The position numbers were made by a program, and so were the translations under genes. Of a DNA stretch of 22,493 bases, positions 15,387 through 21,684 are shown one piece after another. Each line of letters begins with the position of its first letter. Position 1 is the first letter of the stretch. Under the pieces are notes generated by a model. That model was not told the DNA's origin. It saw only the letters and a program-made list of their open reading frames with translations, and searched no databases. The DNA is from JBKPFU01 sp046728975 (lineage in GTDB: Bacteria; Actinomycetota; Thermoleophilia; Gaiellales; Gaiellaceae): the NCBI GenBank assembly GCA_046728975.1, contig JBKPFU010000150.1, positions 1 through 22,493 on the forward strand, given 5' to 3'.

Positions 15387-16583
15387 TCAGCGCCCGCGCA
15401 CTGCAGGCGCGTCGGGACGGGTGAGCCCCGCCGGCGGGAACTCCGTCAGCGTCTGCCGGCGCAAGACCTCGACGCCGAGGAAGATCAGGACGCCGAGGAT
15501 GATGATCCCGAGCAGTTGTCTCGTCGCAGCGGTCGGCCCCCAGACGATGACCAGCAGGTAGACGAAGGCGACGGCGCCGAACACGATCGCGGGCTGCTCG
15601 CGGAACGTCGGCGCGAGGCGCCTCCGAGCGCCTACCGCGAGGCGCGTGGGACCGGCCAACCACGCCCCCACCAGCCCGACGATCCCGTACGCAAGAAGTG
15701 CAAAGCCAAGGTCGCGCAGCAGCTCGGTCGCGATCGTCCACGTCGCGCTGCCTGCGGGCCGGACGGCGTCGGCTTTGACGAGTGAGTCGACGATCCAATC
15801 GCCCGCGAGACGCCGGACGACAAGCAGAAGCAGCCCGACGAAGATAAACCCCACCGCGGCCGCCCGCAGGATCCTCCGGCGGTGCCCGTGTGCGAGATAG
15901 ATCGCAAGTGCGTAAAGCCCGAGCACGACCAAGACGAGGAAGATCGTCAGCGCCTTGATCACCTTGAGCGTCTTCTGAGCGGCGTCGAGCTGGTCGGACT
16001 CGAGGATCGTGATCTTGCCGGCGTCGGGCGGCAGCCTTTCCGAGATCCCGAGCCGCGCTCCCAGCCGGTCGACCAGGGGACTGAGGTCGAGCACGACGGT
16101 GCCTTCCTCGGTGGTGAAGCGCCGTACGTTCTTCCCCTCGAGGACCGCGATCAGGTTCTCATGCGCACGACGGTTGACCTCTTCCCAGAGGTTTTGCACG
16201 CGCGGGGTCGCGAGCAGTTGGTTCGCCGCTCGCTCGGAAAATTGCCGCAGCGCTCCGGCGATCACCGGCGCGAGGCCGCTCCTCTGCGGTGGGAGCGCCT
16301 GCTCCACTCGGGCAGTCACGTCGACGTTGTCGTAGAGCGTGTTGACGAGATAGATCGACAGGGTCGAACGGATGTCGTCGTTCTCCAGGAGGCGTCCCGA
16401 GACATCCGTCCACGCATCCGTATCAAGGGCTTGCCGCTTCACCCATACCGTGAGCGACGAGACGAGCAGGAGCAGCGTCGCGAGCGCGACGAGTGACCAA
16501 ACCGCGATCGCGCGCCTTCGCGAGAGCGGTGCCGACTCGTGAGCCGGAGCCACGCGGGTGGGGACCTCGGCCGTTCCGGACAT
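15387..16583 (-). CDS. Six-TM membrane protein with large external domain, function unknown
   Basis: 398 residues. One helix at about 26-48, then a soluble region of about 155 residues, then five helices (about 211-231, 238-259, 289-312, 331-350, 357-375). The soluble part, predicted outside the membrane, contains DTDAWTDVSGRLLENDDIRSTL and a hydrophilic helical stretch (QFSERAANQLLATPRVQNLW), followed by VLDLSPLVDRLGARLGI. I recognise this architecture as a recurrent uncharacterised actinobacterial integral membrane family with an 'RLL.n..Vr..ls..lv..ly...dv..ri...LP' beginning, but no function is known. AAGGAT (about 16591-16596) precedes ATG 16583. It is the first gene of the operon with the RDD and DUF7144-like genes. 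Confidence 0.78.
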   Translation of the reverse strand: MSGTAEVPTRVAPAHESAPLSRRRAIAVWSLVALATLLLLVSSLTVWVKRQALDTDAWTDVSGRLLENDDIRSTLSIYLVNTLYDNVDVTARVEQALPPQRSGLAPVIAGALRQFSERAANQLLATPRVQNLWEEVNRRAHENLIAVLEGKNVRRFTTEEGTVVLDLSPLVDRLGARLGISERLPPDAGKITILESDQLDAAQKTLKVIKALTIFLVLVVLGLYALAIYLAHGHRRRILRAAAVGFIFVGLLLLVVRRLAGDWIVDSLVKADAVRPAGSATWTIATELLRDLGFALLAYGIVGLVGAWLAGPTRLAVGARRRLAPTFREQPAIVFGAVAFVYLLVIVWGPTAATRQLLGIIILGVLIFLGVEVLRRQTLTEFPPAGLTRPDAPAVRGR

Positions 16584-16649
16584 CGGCGCAATCCTTAAGG
16601 AGGCGGGGGTGAGACGGCATCACCCCAATTGGCGGATCATTCCTGCCCC

Positions 16650-16667
16650 GCGACTGTCTAGAGTCGC
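16650..16667. promoter_or_regulatory. Inverted repeat in divergent intergenic region
   Basis: GCGACT-GTCTAG-AGTCGC is a perfect 6+6 dyad with a 6-base spacer, located 21 bases before the small membrane peptide ATG and 66 bases before the divergent 6-TM gene. It may be an operator shared by both, or a hairpin in a leader RNA. No firm -35/-10 pair was found nearby (TTGGCG at 16629 is a possible -35). Confidence 0.35.
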
Positions 16668-16688
16668 ATATCCACCAAGGAGGCACGC

Positions 16689-16868
16689 ATGGCGAGATAC
16701 GAATCGCTGACCGAAGGACGGTCGCCGGCGCTTTTGGCCCTACTAACGGTCGTTCTCGGGGGCATTGCGGCTGTCATCCTGATCGCACTCGGATTTGTCT
16801 TCATCGGGTTCGTCGTCGCCTTGGTCGCCCTTCCAGCGGCTCTCATCGTCTGGATGACGGCGGGCTGA
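16689..16868 (+). CDS. 59-residue small membrane protein
   Basis: Short gene with an excellent ribosome site, AAGGAGG (16677-16683), 5 bases before ATG. The product begins MARYESLTEGRSPALLALLT and continues as two close hydrophobic segments (about 15-36 and 37-54), ending WMTAG. It is either a two-helix hairpin or one long helix. No family is recognised. It lies 35 bases upstream of the NfeD-like gene in the same direction, so they are probably co-transcribed, and it could be an accessory membrane subunit of that protein. Confidence 0.75.
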   Translation: MARYESLTEGRSPALLALLTVVLGGIAAVILIALGFVFIGFVVALVALPAALIVWMTAG

Positions 16869-16903
16869 GCGAAGGCTCGATCGCCGCTCGGAGGTGACGT
16901 TCC

Positions 16904-17239
16904 GTGTTCTTCCTGGTCGCCATCGTCCTTCTGCTCACGCTCCCGGATCCGTGGAACCTTGTCGGGTTCGCGGCCGCGCTCTTGCTGGCGTCAGGGGAGG
17001 TTTTCTTCTGGCACCGCAGAGTCCGCGGTCGCCGGGCAGCGGTAGGGCCGGGCACGCTCATTGGTGCGGAGGGAAAAGCGCTCTCGGCCTGCCGGCCCGA
17101 GGGCCAGGTTCAGCTAGGCGGTGAGATCTGGGAGGCTCGCTGCGCCGCCGGCGTCGACGCCGGCGAGCCCGTGCGGGTCGTTGGGCGCGACGGGCTCACG
17201 CTCCTGGTCGAGCCGCTCGCGGTGACGCGAACGGCATGA
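16904..17239 (+). CDS. Short NfeD-like protein
   Basis: 111 residues. Two hydrophobic helices (about 2-15 and 18-36), then a short linker FWHRRVRGRRAAVGPG and a C-terminal beta-barrel OB-type domain: GTLIGAEGKALSACRPEGQVQLGGE followed by WEARCAAGVDAGEPVRVVGRDGLTLLVEPL. This is the NfeD C-terminal pattern (G.a...l.p.G.v...Ge.w.A......i..G..V.Vv...Gl.L.V). In other bacteria NfeD1b proteins partner with stomatin/slipin proteins in membrane-quality control; no stomatin gene is in this window. GTG start at 16904 with CGGAGGTG about 9 bases upstream. Confidence 0.85.
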   Translation: MFFLVAIVLLLTLPDPWNLVGFAAALLLASGEVFFWHRRVRGRRAAVGPGTLIGAEGKALSACRPEGQVQLGGEIWEARCAAGVDAGEPVRVVGRDGLTLLVEPLAVTRTA

Positions 17240-17292
17240 GGCCTCAACGGCGAGCGGCCCGGAGCGGCGACGCTAGAGACGCCAGCGCGCCG

Positions 17293-17338
17293 CCGCTCTC
17301 GGGAGAGCGGTCCCGCGGAGGGTGATCTTCGGGACCGC
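17293..17338. terminator. Two overlapping hairpins between convergent genes
   Basis: Hairpin A: CCGCTCTC/GAGAGCGG (17293-17300 and 17303-17310; in practice 7 bp with a CGGG loop). Hairpin B: perfect 9-bp GCGGTCCCG/CGGGACCGC (17307-17315 and 17330-17338) with a 14-base loop. They share bases 17307-17310, so the two cannot fully form together. They lie downstream of both the NfeD-like gene and the convergent small gene and may serve as a bidirectional terminator; neither has a T-run. The rest of 17240-17430 shows nothing recognisable. Confidence 0.5.
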
Positions 17339-17430
17339 CCTGCGAGTCTCGCTTCCGGTCGGGGTGGCTCGCTTGACCCGGATGTGTCAGTTTCAGCGGA
17401 GCCGCACGCTCGATCTTCGTCGGCTCGTCG

Positions 17431-17718
17431 TCAGGCCGCCGTTGCGGCCGGCCAAGCCGCCTCGCCGGAGGCGAGGACGTAGGCGCGCTCGTCGACCTCG
17501 AATCGGATCGCGCAAAGCGACTCCTCCGCGATCCAAGCCTCGACTGTGCGGAGCAGCTGCGCGAGATCGAGGTCACGCTCGAGCGTCACGAGCACGTCGT
17601 TCCGGTCGTCAACCGCGACGACGCAGTTGGCGCACAGCCGCGTCGCGAGCCGCGCCGCCGCCGCCAGGTCGGGGATCTCGAATCGGACGATCTCACTTAG
17701 ACCGGAGTCACAAGCCAT
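17431..17718 (-). CDS. 95-residue protein of unknown function
   Basis: The product starts MACDSGLSEIVRFEIPDLAA and shows an alternating pattern of beta strands and helices: IVRFEIP, AAARLATRLCANC, VVAVDDRNDVLVTLE, LAQLLRTVEAWIAEESL, CAIRFEVDERAYVLASG. This resembles a small ferredoxin-like alpha/beta sandwich fold. Two Cys form an LCANC motif. No family is recognised. The start at 17718 is preferred; the longer in-frame ORF to 17979 would overlap the divergent glycosidase gene and adds Arg-rich, non-protein-like sequence. No clear ribosome site is seen. It is convergent with the NfeD-like gene and divergent from the GH26-like gene. Confidence 0.6.
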   Translation of the reverse strand: MACDSGLSEIVRFEIPDLAAAARLATRLCANCVVAVDDRNDVLVTLERDLDLAQLLRTVEAWIAEESLCAIRFEVDERAYVLASGEAAWPAATAA

Positions 17719-17753
17719 CGCGCACAGACTCGTACGAAGCAGCCGCGATCGCC

Positions 17754-17791
17754 TTGACCCAGCCGGGTCAATTCCGGGGTAGGTGAACCTA
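17754..17791. promoter_or_regulatory. Two tandem dyads in the divergent region before the GH26-like gene
   Basis: TTGACCC-AGCC-GGGTCAA (17754-17771) is a perfect 7+7 dyad and places a -35-like TTGACC on both strands. TAGGT-GA-ACCTA (17780-17791) is a second perfect 5+5 dyad 8 bases further on. They sit between the starts of the 95-residue gene and the glycosidase, where a shared operator or divergent promoter is expected. No good -10 box was confirmed for either strand. Confidence 0.4.
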
Positions 17792-17807
17792 CGGAATCGC
17801 CGCTTCG

Positions 17808-18752
17808 GTGCCGAAACATCTCCCCGTGGAACCACGCCTGACACGCCGCGAGGTACTGGTGCAGGGGTCGCTGGCACTCGTAGCGTCGTCGCCGCTCGTC
17901 GACAGACTCGCGCGCGCCGACCTCGCGGTAGGAGCGGGTCGACGTCCCACGTGCGCCATCGGCGCGTTCGTCGACCCAAGGATCGAGCAGATCAGCGAGC
18001 TCGAGGCGCTCGTGGAGCACCGGCTCCGAATCTCCAGTACGTTCGTCGCGTGGGAGGAGCCGTTTCCGAATGACGGCCAATTCCACGACCGGGAAGCAGG
18101 CCGCAAGCCCTTGATCGCCTGGGATGGCCGCCGGGACCTGCCGAAGATCTCCTCGGGCCGCTGGGACGCTTTCCTCCGCGAGCGAGCCCGCTCGTGCCGC
18201 AAGTTCGGTGCGCCGATCTACCTGCGCTGGGCGCCTGAGTTCAACGGCGAGTGGAACCCGTGCTACGGGCGGCCGCGCGAGTTCGCCGCTGCGTGGCGAC
18301 ACATCGTGGGCGTCTTTCGCGCCGCCGGCGCAACGAACGTGCGCTGGGTCTGGTGCCCCTTCGCCGCGCAGGGCAGGCTCCGCACGGGAGAGGACTGGCG
18401 GAGGTATTACCCGGGCGACCGGTTCGTCGACTGGGTAGGAATGGACGGGTACAACTGGGGCAGGGCCCGATCCTGGAGCAGGTGGCAGAGCTTCGGGGAG
18501 ATCTTCGCCCGGCTCTACGCCGACTACGCGCGCCGCAAGCCGCTGATCGTCTGCGAGGTTGCATCCGCGGAGCGCGGCGGCGACAAGGCGGCGTGGATCC
18601 GGGACATGGGCGTGGAGCTCGCGGGACCGTTCTCAAAGGTTCGTGCGCTCGTCTGGTTCCATGCGAACAAGGAAACCGACTGGCGCGTGAGCTCGTCGGC
18701 CGCGTCGCTGCGTGCGTTTCGGTCCGTAATCGACGCGCCCCGCTATTCCTAG
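17808..18752 (+). CDS. GH26-like secreted glycoside hydrolase with Tat signal
   Basis: 314 residues. The N-terminus has a Tat-type signal (LTRREVLVQGSLALVASS, twin Arg at 13-14). The catalytic domain resembles glycoside hydrolase family 26 (beta-mannanase-like TIM barrel): FGAPIYLRWAPEFNGEWNP with acid/base Glu144, AAWRHIVGVFRAAGATNVRW, YYPGDRFVDWVGMDGYNWG, and KPLIVCEVASAE with nucleophile Glu250. Both catalytic Glu residues are present; the His that usually precedes the acid/base in classical GH26 is Pro here. Such GH26-like enzymes in actinobacteria often accompany surface polysaccharide synthesis genes. GTG 17808 or GTG 17826 may be the start; neither has a clear ribosome site. It meets the polysaccharide deacetylase gene tail to tail with a 4-base stop overlap. 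Confidence 0.85.
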   Translation: MPKHLPVEPRLTRREVLVQGSLALVASSPLVDRLARADLAVGAGRRPTCAIGAFVDPRIEQISELEALVEHRLRISSTFVAWEEPFPNDGQFHDREAGRKPLIAWDGRRDLPKISSGRWDAFLRERARSCRKFGAPIYLRWAPEFNGEWNPCYGRPREFAAAWRHIVGVFRAAGATNVRWVWCPFAAQGRLRTGEDWRRYYPGDRFVDWVGMDGYNWGRARSWSRWQSFGEIFARLYADYARRKPLIVCEVASAERGGDKAAWIRDMGVELAGPFSKVRALVWFHANKETDWRVSSSAASLRAFRSVIDAPRYS

Positions 18753-19636
18753 CGCGCGAAGCGGGAGGAGGCGAGGCCGGCCTTGAACCGATTCAGGTCG
18801 TACGGGTTGTGCACCTCGAACCGATAGCGCTGGTTGTGCGCCCTGCCGACGTAGTTGTCCTCGACGAAGACGATCGGGAACTGACTTTCAAAGTAGGGCG
18901 CCGCCCATCGCTCCGTCGTCGCCCGTGACCGGCGGTCCCACGGCATTGCAAACGTCGGTCCGCGCCACCCCGCTGGGAGGCCGAAGACCGACCTCATCGC
19001 ACCCAGTCCTTCTGCCACGTCTGATTTGACGCGCGCCTTGTAGGCGGCCGCGGTCTCGCCGAAGCGGCATGCGTAGAAGTAGGGGCAAGTCGGATTGGCC
19101 GGGTTGCGTACGTACGCGTGGCCGCGCGGCCCGGCGTGGAACTGCATGTTCCAGACGCCAGTCGATCTCATCGCCTTGAGCTGGTCCCAGTTCAGATACC
19201 AGCCGGCTTCTCCGCGCGGCCCGCCGAACGCCCCGTCCGCAAATCCAGTGACCACGTACATCGTCGCCTTGAACCCGTTCTGTTCGAGAACGCGCGTCGC
19301 GAGCTGCGCCGACTGCCGGCCGTCGTCGAACGTGATCAGCACCGGCTTCTTGGGAAGCGAAACCTTCTCCCCGTAGACCCACTTCTTGTACTGCTCGGGC
19401 GTGATCGACGCGAAGCCTGCGTCGTGCAGATACTTCATCTGCTCGCGAAACGCTTGAAGCCGCACGTCGAAGAAGCGAGCGTCTGCCGCTCCGTTCGGCA
19501 CCGACGAATCCGTCGACAATCCGTGATACGACAGCACGGGGATCCGCCGAGGGGCGTAAGTGCTGTCCCCGCCGGCGAACCCACCCAGCACGAAGACGGA
19601 GGCGCCCAGGGCGAGCGCTGCGGCGACGACGCGCAC
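18749..19636 (-). CDS. Secreted PgaB/IcaB-like polysaccharide deacetylase
   Basis: 295 residues with an N-terminal signal/anchor helix (about 3-22). Polysaccharide deacetylase (CE4/NodB-type) motifs: IPVLSYHGLS (33-41), PVLITFDDGRQS with the catalytic/metal Asp pair 104-105, NMQFHAGPRGH with metal His167 and His173, and PTFAMPWDRRS (about 227-237), which replaces the usual FxxPYG. The YHxL opening and the long insert with two Cys (NPTCPYFYACRFGE) are like PgaB/IcaB enzymes that remove acetyl groups from poly-N-acetylglucosamine. The start is set at GTG 19636, 2 bases after the sortase TAG, with GAGGAG encoded in the sortase 3' end; an upstream ATG at 19705 would overlap the sortase gene by 67 bases. 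Acts outside the membrane, last gene of the operon. Substrate inferred. Confidence 0.88.
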   Translation of the reverse strand: MRVVAAALALGASVFVLGGFAGGDSTYAPRRIPVLSYHGLSTDSSVPNGAADARFFDVRLQAFREQMKYLHDAGFASITPEQYKKWVYGEKVSLPKKPVLITFDDGRQSAQLATRVLEQNGFKATMYVVTGFADGAFGGPRGEAGWYLNWDQLKAMRSTGVWNMQFHAGPRGHAYVRNPANPTCPYFYACRFGETAAAYKARVKSDVAEGLGAMRSVFGLPAGWRGPTFAMPWDRRSRATTERWAAPYFESQFPIVFVEDNYVGRAHNQRYRFEVHNPYDLNRFKAGLASSRFAR

Positions 19637-19638
19637 GG

Positions 19639-20277
19639 CTACGCGTAGCTCCTCAGGCGTGCGAACACGACGATCCGATGCGACGCCGAGTACAGCGGGT
19701 GGCACGCGGAGAGGACGAGCTTCTCGAACGGCCGTCGCCGGAGGATCGTCCAGTCGGATGCGTCGACGATCTTCCGCGCGTAGACGACGTAGCGGAAGGT
19801 GCCGTAGGGCAGCTCGAGGTAGATGCTATCGCCGGGCGCCAGGCGGTCGAGGTGCCGGAACGGCTGCAGATAAGTCGTGCGGTGCCCCGCGACGGCGATC
19901 GTGCCGCCCTGCGCGGGGAGCCGCGTCATCCGGTAATGGCCGGGACCTCGCGCGAGGTCGGAGCGAGCTGTGCCCTCGACGAACACCGACCGAAGCCCGA
20001 GCCGCGGCACGATGATCCGGCCGACGGCATCGCCCTCACGCAGGCTGCGGCGGTACGCGCCGGCTCGGCGGCGGAGCATCGCCGGCGGCGCGGGTCGCGC
20101 GTCGCCGGGCCACCCTGCCTCCTTGTGCGCCAGCTCGCGGCGCAGGGCCGCCTGCGCCCGCGACGCCGTCAGCGCCGTGAACGGGTCGCCCCACACGAGC
20201 GTGACAGCGACCCACGCGAGCGAGGCCATCCCGGCGAGAGCCAGGATGGCTGCAACTCGTCCGGAGCGCGTTCTCAT
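19639..20277 (-). CDS. Sortase (class E/D-like)
   Basis: 212 residues with one N-terminal membrane helix (about 8-29) and a C-terminal sortase barrel. Catalytic residues: His132 in GTIAVAGHRTTY, Cys192 in LVLSACHPLYSAS, Arg201 in SHRIVVFARL. Also seen: GRIIVPRLGLRSVFVEG and GPGHYRMTRLPAQGG, typical of class D/E enzymes. Sortases cut LPxTG-type signals and join the protein to an amine on the wall or to another molecule. ATG 20277 overlaps the stop of the LPFTG peptide by one base (TGATG), so the two are translationally coupled; a longer in-frame ORF to 20817 runs antisense-like through the glycosyltransferase and is not real. The LPFTG peptide is the obvious candidate substrate. Confidence 0.93.
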   Translation of the reverse strand: MRTRSGRVAAILALAGMASLAWVAVTLVWGDPFTALTASRAQAALRRELAHKEAGWPGDARPAPPAMLRRRAGAYRRSLREGDAVGRIIVPRLGLRSVFVEGTARSDLARGPGHYRMTRLPAQGGTIAVAGHRTTYLQPFRHLDRLAPGDSIYLELPYGTFRYVVYARKIVDASDWTILRRRPFEKLVLSACHPLYSASHRIVVFARLRSYA

Positions 20278-20432
20278 CAAGCCTCGGTCCGGGGCACGAT
20301 CCGCCAAAGCGCACCCGCTGCCATCAGCAGGGCGAAGCCCGCCAGCGCGGCCCATGTCAGGTTCAGGCCCGTGAACGGAAGCGTTCCGAGCGCTGTGCCG
20401 GCTCCACCGGCAAGAACTCCCTTGTGGTACAC
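20277..20432 (-). CDS. 51-residue LPFTG micro-peptide, candidate sortase substrate
   Basis: The product is MYHKGVLAGGAGTALGT, then LPFTG (residues 18-22), then a hydrophobic helix (about 24-42, LNLTWAALAGFALLMAAGA) and a basic tail (LWRIVPRTEA). This is the complete three-part sortase sorting signal, but with only 17 residues in front and no separate signal peptide. GTG start at 20432 has AAAGGAGG (20442-20449) 9 bases upstream, and its TGA overlaps the sortase ATG. The start lies 3 bases after the glycosyltransferase TGA and in the same frame as it. Topology would have to be N-outside for cleavage. The LPxTG assignment is strong; the role (anchor, acceptor, primer or coupling factor for polysaccharide) is open. 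Confidence 0.85.
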   Translation of the reverse strand: MYHKGVLAGGAGTALGTLPFTGLNLTWAALAGFALLMAAGALWRIVPRTEA

Positions 20433-20435
20433 GAT

Positions 20436-21668
20436 TCACCACCTCCTTTCGCTGTTTACGGCCGCGTCCCAAATCGCCTTGGCGTGGACGGCCTGGAGAA
20501 AGAGGTCGAACGTCATCTCGACGACCAGCGTCGCCGCGAGCGCCATCTGCAGCGGCCCGCGCGCGCGCACGGTCACGACGCGTTCGAGAATGAAGAGGCC
20601 GCTCAGGGCCAGCCAAAGCGGGTGGAGGTGGATCGCTCCATCGACCGCGAGCGACCAACCGAGCGACAGCAGGTACGCGGCGGTGATGAGGATCCCGACA
20701 AACGTAAGGAGCTGCCGCCCCCAATAGCTCAGCGTCACGCGCGTGAGCCCGTAGTGGCGGAGGTTCTCGAATGCGCCGCGCTTCCAGCGCAGCCGCTGGC
20801 GGTACAGGTCGCGCCACGACTCCATCACCTCGGTGGTGAGGCGGCAGCCCTTCGGCGAGACGACCTTGTAACCGAGGTGTCGGAGCGCGAGCGTCAGCTC
20901 GTTGTCCTCGGTGAGCACGTTCGTGTCGTAGACCCGCGCCGAGCCGCCCGGGAGGAGGCGCGCGGCGCGCGCCGCGACGACGTGTCGCAGCGTCCGCACC
21001 GAGAACAGCGTCGCCGTCCCCGTCAGCACGAGGACTTTCCCCTTCAGCCGCGCGACATCGCGGGCGTAGCGCGCGTACTCGTTGCGCTGCAGCATGCCGA
21101 CGAAGCCGCCGCCCCGCCGGCCGGTGAAGACGCCGCCCACGCCGCCGACCCCCTCACGGAGGCGCCGCATCGCCTCCGCAAGGAACGTCGCGGCCAGCAC
21201 CGAGTCCGCGTCCATGACGAGGACCGCGTCCTCGTCCCGAAGCTCGGGTAACAGGACATCGAGGGCCTGGTTGAGCGCGCCGGCCTTCTTGTGCTCGTTG
21301 TCGACCGTTTCGAAGACGTCCGCGCCCGCGACCATCGCTGCGCCCGCGGTTCCGTCGGTGCAGTTGTCCGCGCAGACGACGATCACGTCCGGCGGCGATC
21401 CCTGCTCGTGAAGCGACCGGATCGCCTCGCCGATCTGCTCCTCCTCGTTATGAGCCGGGATCAGGGCGACGATCAGGCGCCCGTCTGCCCTCCGCCGGGT
21501 CGTGTGGGCGATGCGGGCCAGCGCCTGAGGAGAGAGCATGGCACCGGCCCGCGCTTGGAAATCGGATGAAGAGCTCTCGAGCGGAAGGGCTGCGGCGGCC
21601 ATGGCGACAGCGTCGCTCGCCGAGGCGCCCGTCGTCTGACGCAATCGGGTCATTCCCGTGGATGCCAC
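20436..21668 (-). CDS. Processive GT2 glycosyltransferase (PgaC/IcaA-like)
   Basis: 410 residues. GT-A domain: VALIPAHNEEEQIGEAI (67-83), VIVVCADNCTDGT (95-107), DxD motif VLVMDADSV (Asp153/Asp155), TEDNELTLAL with the catalytic-base type ED (254-255), and QRLRW (291-295), the Q/RxxRW motif of processive beta-glycan synthases. Three C-terminal helices follow (about 321-340, 349-366, 373-395). Unlike PgaC it has no N-terminal helix, only about 60 Ala/Ser-rich residues. Enzymes of this type polymerise N-acetylglucosamine, hyaluronan or cellulose from UDP-sugars and extrude the chain. Start is GTG 21668 or ATG 21653; neither has a clear ribosome site. Its final codons AGG-AGG (Arg-Arg) serve as the ribosome site of the LPFTG peptide. 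First gene of the operon; sugar is unproven. Confidence 0.9.
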   Translation of the reverse strand: MASTGMTRLRQTTGASASDAVAMAAAALPLESSSSDFQARAGAMLSPQALARIAHTTRRRADGRLIVALIPAHNEEEQIGEAIRSLHEQGSPPDVIVVCADNCTDGTAGAAMVAGADVFETVDNEHKKAGALNQALDVLLPELRDEDAVLVMDADSVLAATFLAEAMRRLREGVGGVGGVFTGRRGGGFVGMLQRNEYARYARDVARLKGKVLVLTGTATLFSVRTLRHVVAARAARLLPGGSARVYDTNVLTEDNELTLALRHLGYKVVSPKGCRLTTEVMESWRDLYRQRLRWKRGAFENLRHYGLTRVTLSYWGRQLLTFVGILITAAYLLSLGWSLAVDGAIHLHPLWLALSGLFILERVVTVRARGPLQMALAATLVVEMTFDLFLQAVHAKAIWDAAVNSERRW

Positions 21669-21672
21669 GAAC

Positions 21673-21678
21673 TAAGCT
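21673..21678 (+). promoter_or_regulatory. Candidate -10 box giving a leaderless cyclase transcript
   Basis: TAAGCT fits TAnnnT and is followed by exactly 6 bases before ATG 21685, the same geometry as the promoter at 3766-3794. The -35 region (around 21650) is poor. The divergent glycosyltransferase start is only 16 bases away, so its promoter must lie inside the cyclase gene or overlap this site. Confidence 0.35.
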
Positions 21679-21684
21679 GGACGA

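Noticed and set aside
20281..20432. Treating 20278-20432 as an untranslated spacer before the sortase
   Set aside because: The stretch has a strong ribosome site, an open frame that ends in a TGATG overlap, and a complete LPxTG-helix-basic tail, so a coding call is much better supported.
19639..20817. Long 392-residue reading of the sortase ORF extending upstream
   Set aside because: The first 180 residues are Arg/Pro-rich and overlap the glycosyltransferase and LPFTG genes in another frame; the ATG at 20277 gives a normal sortase with an N-terminal membrane helix.
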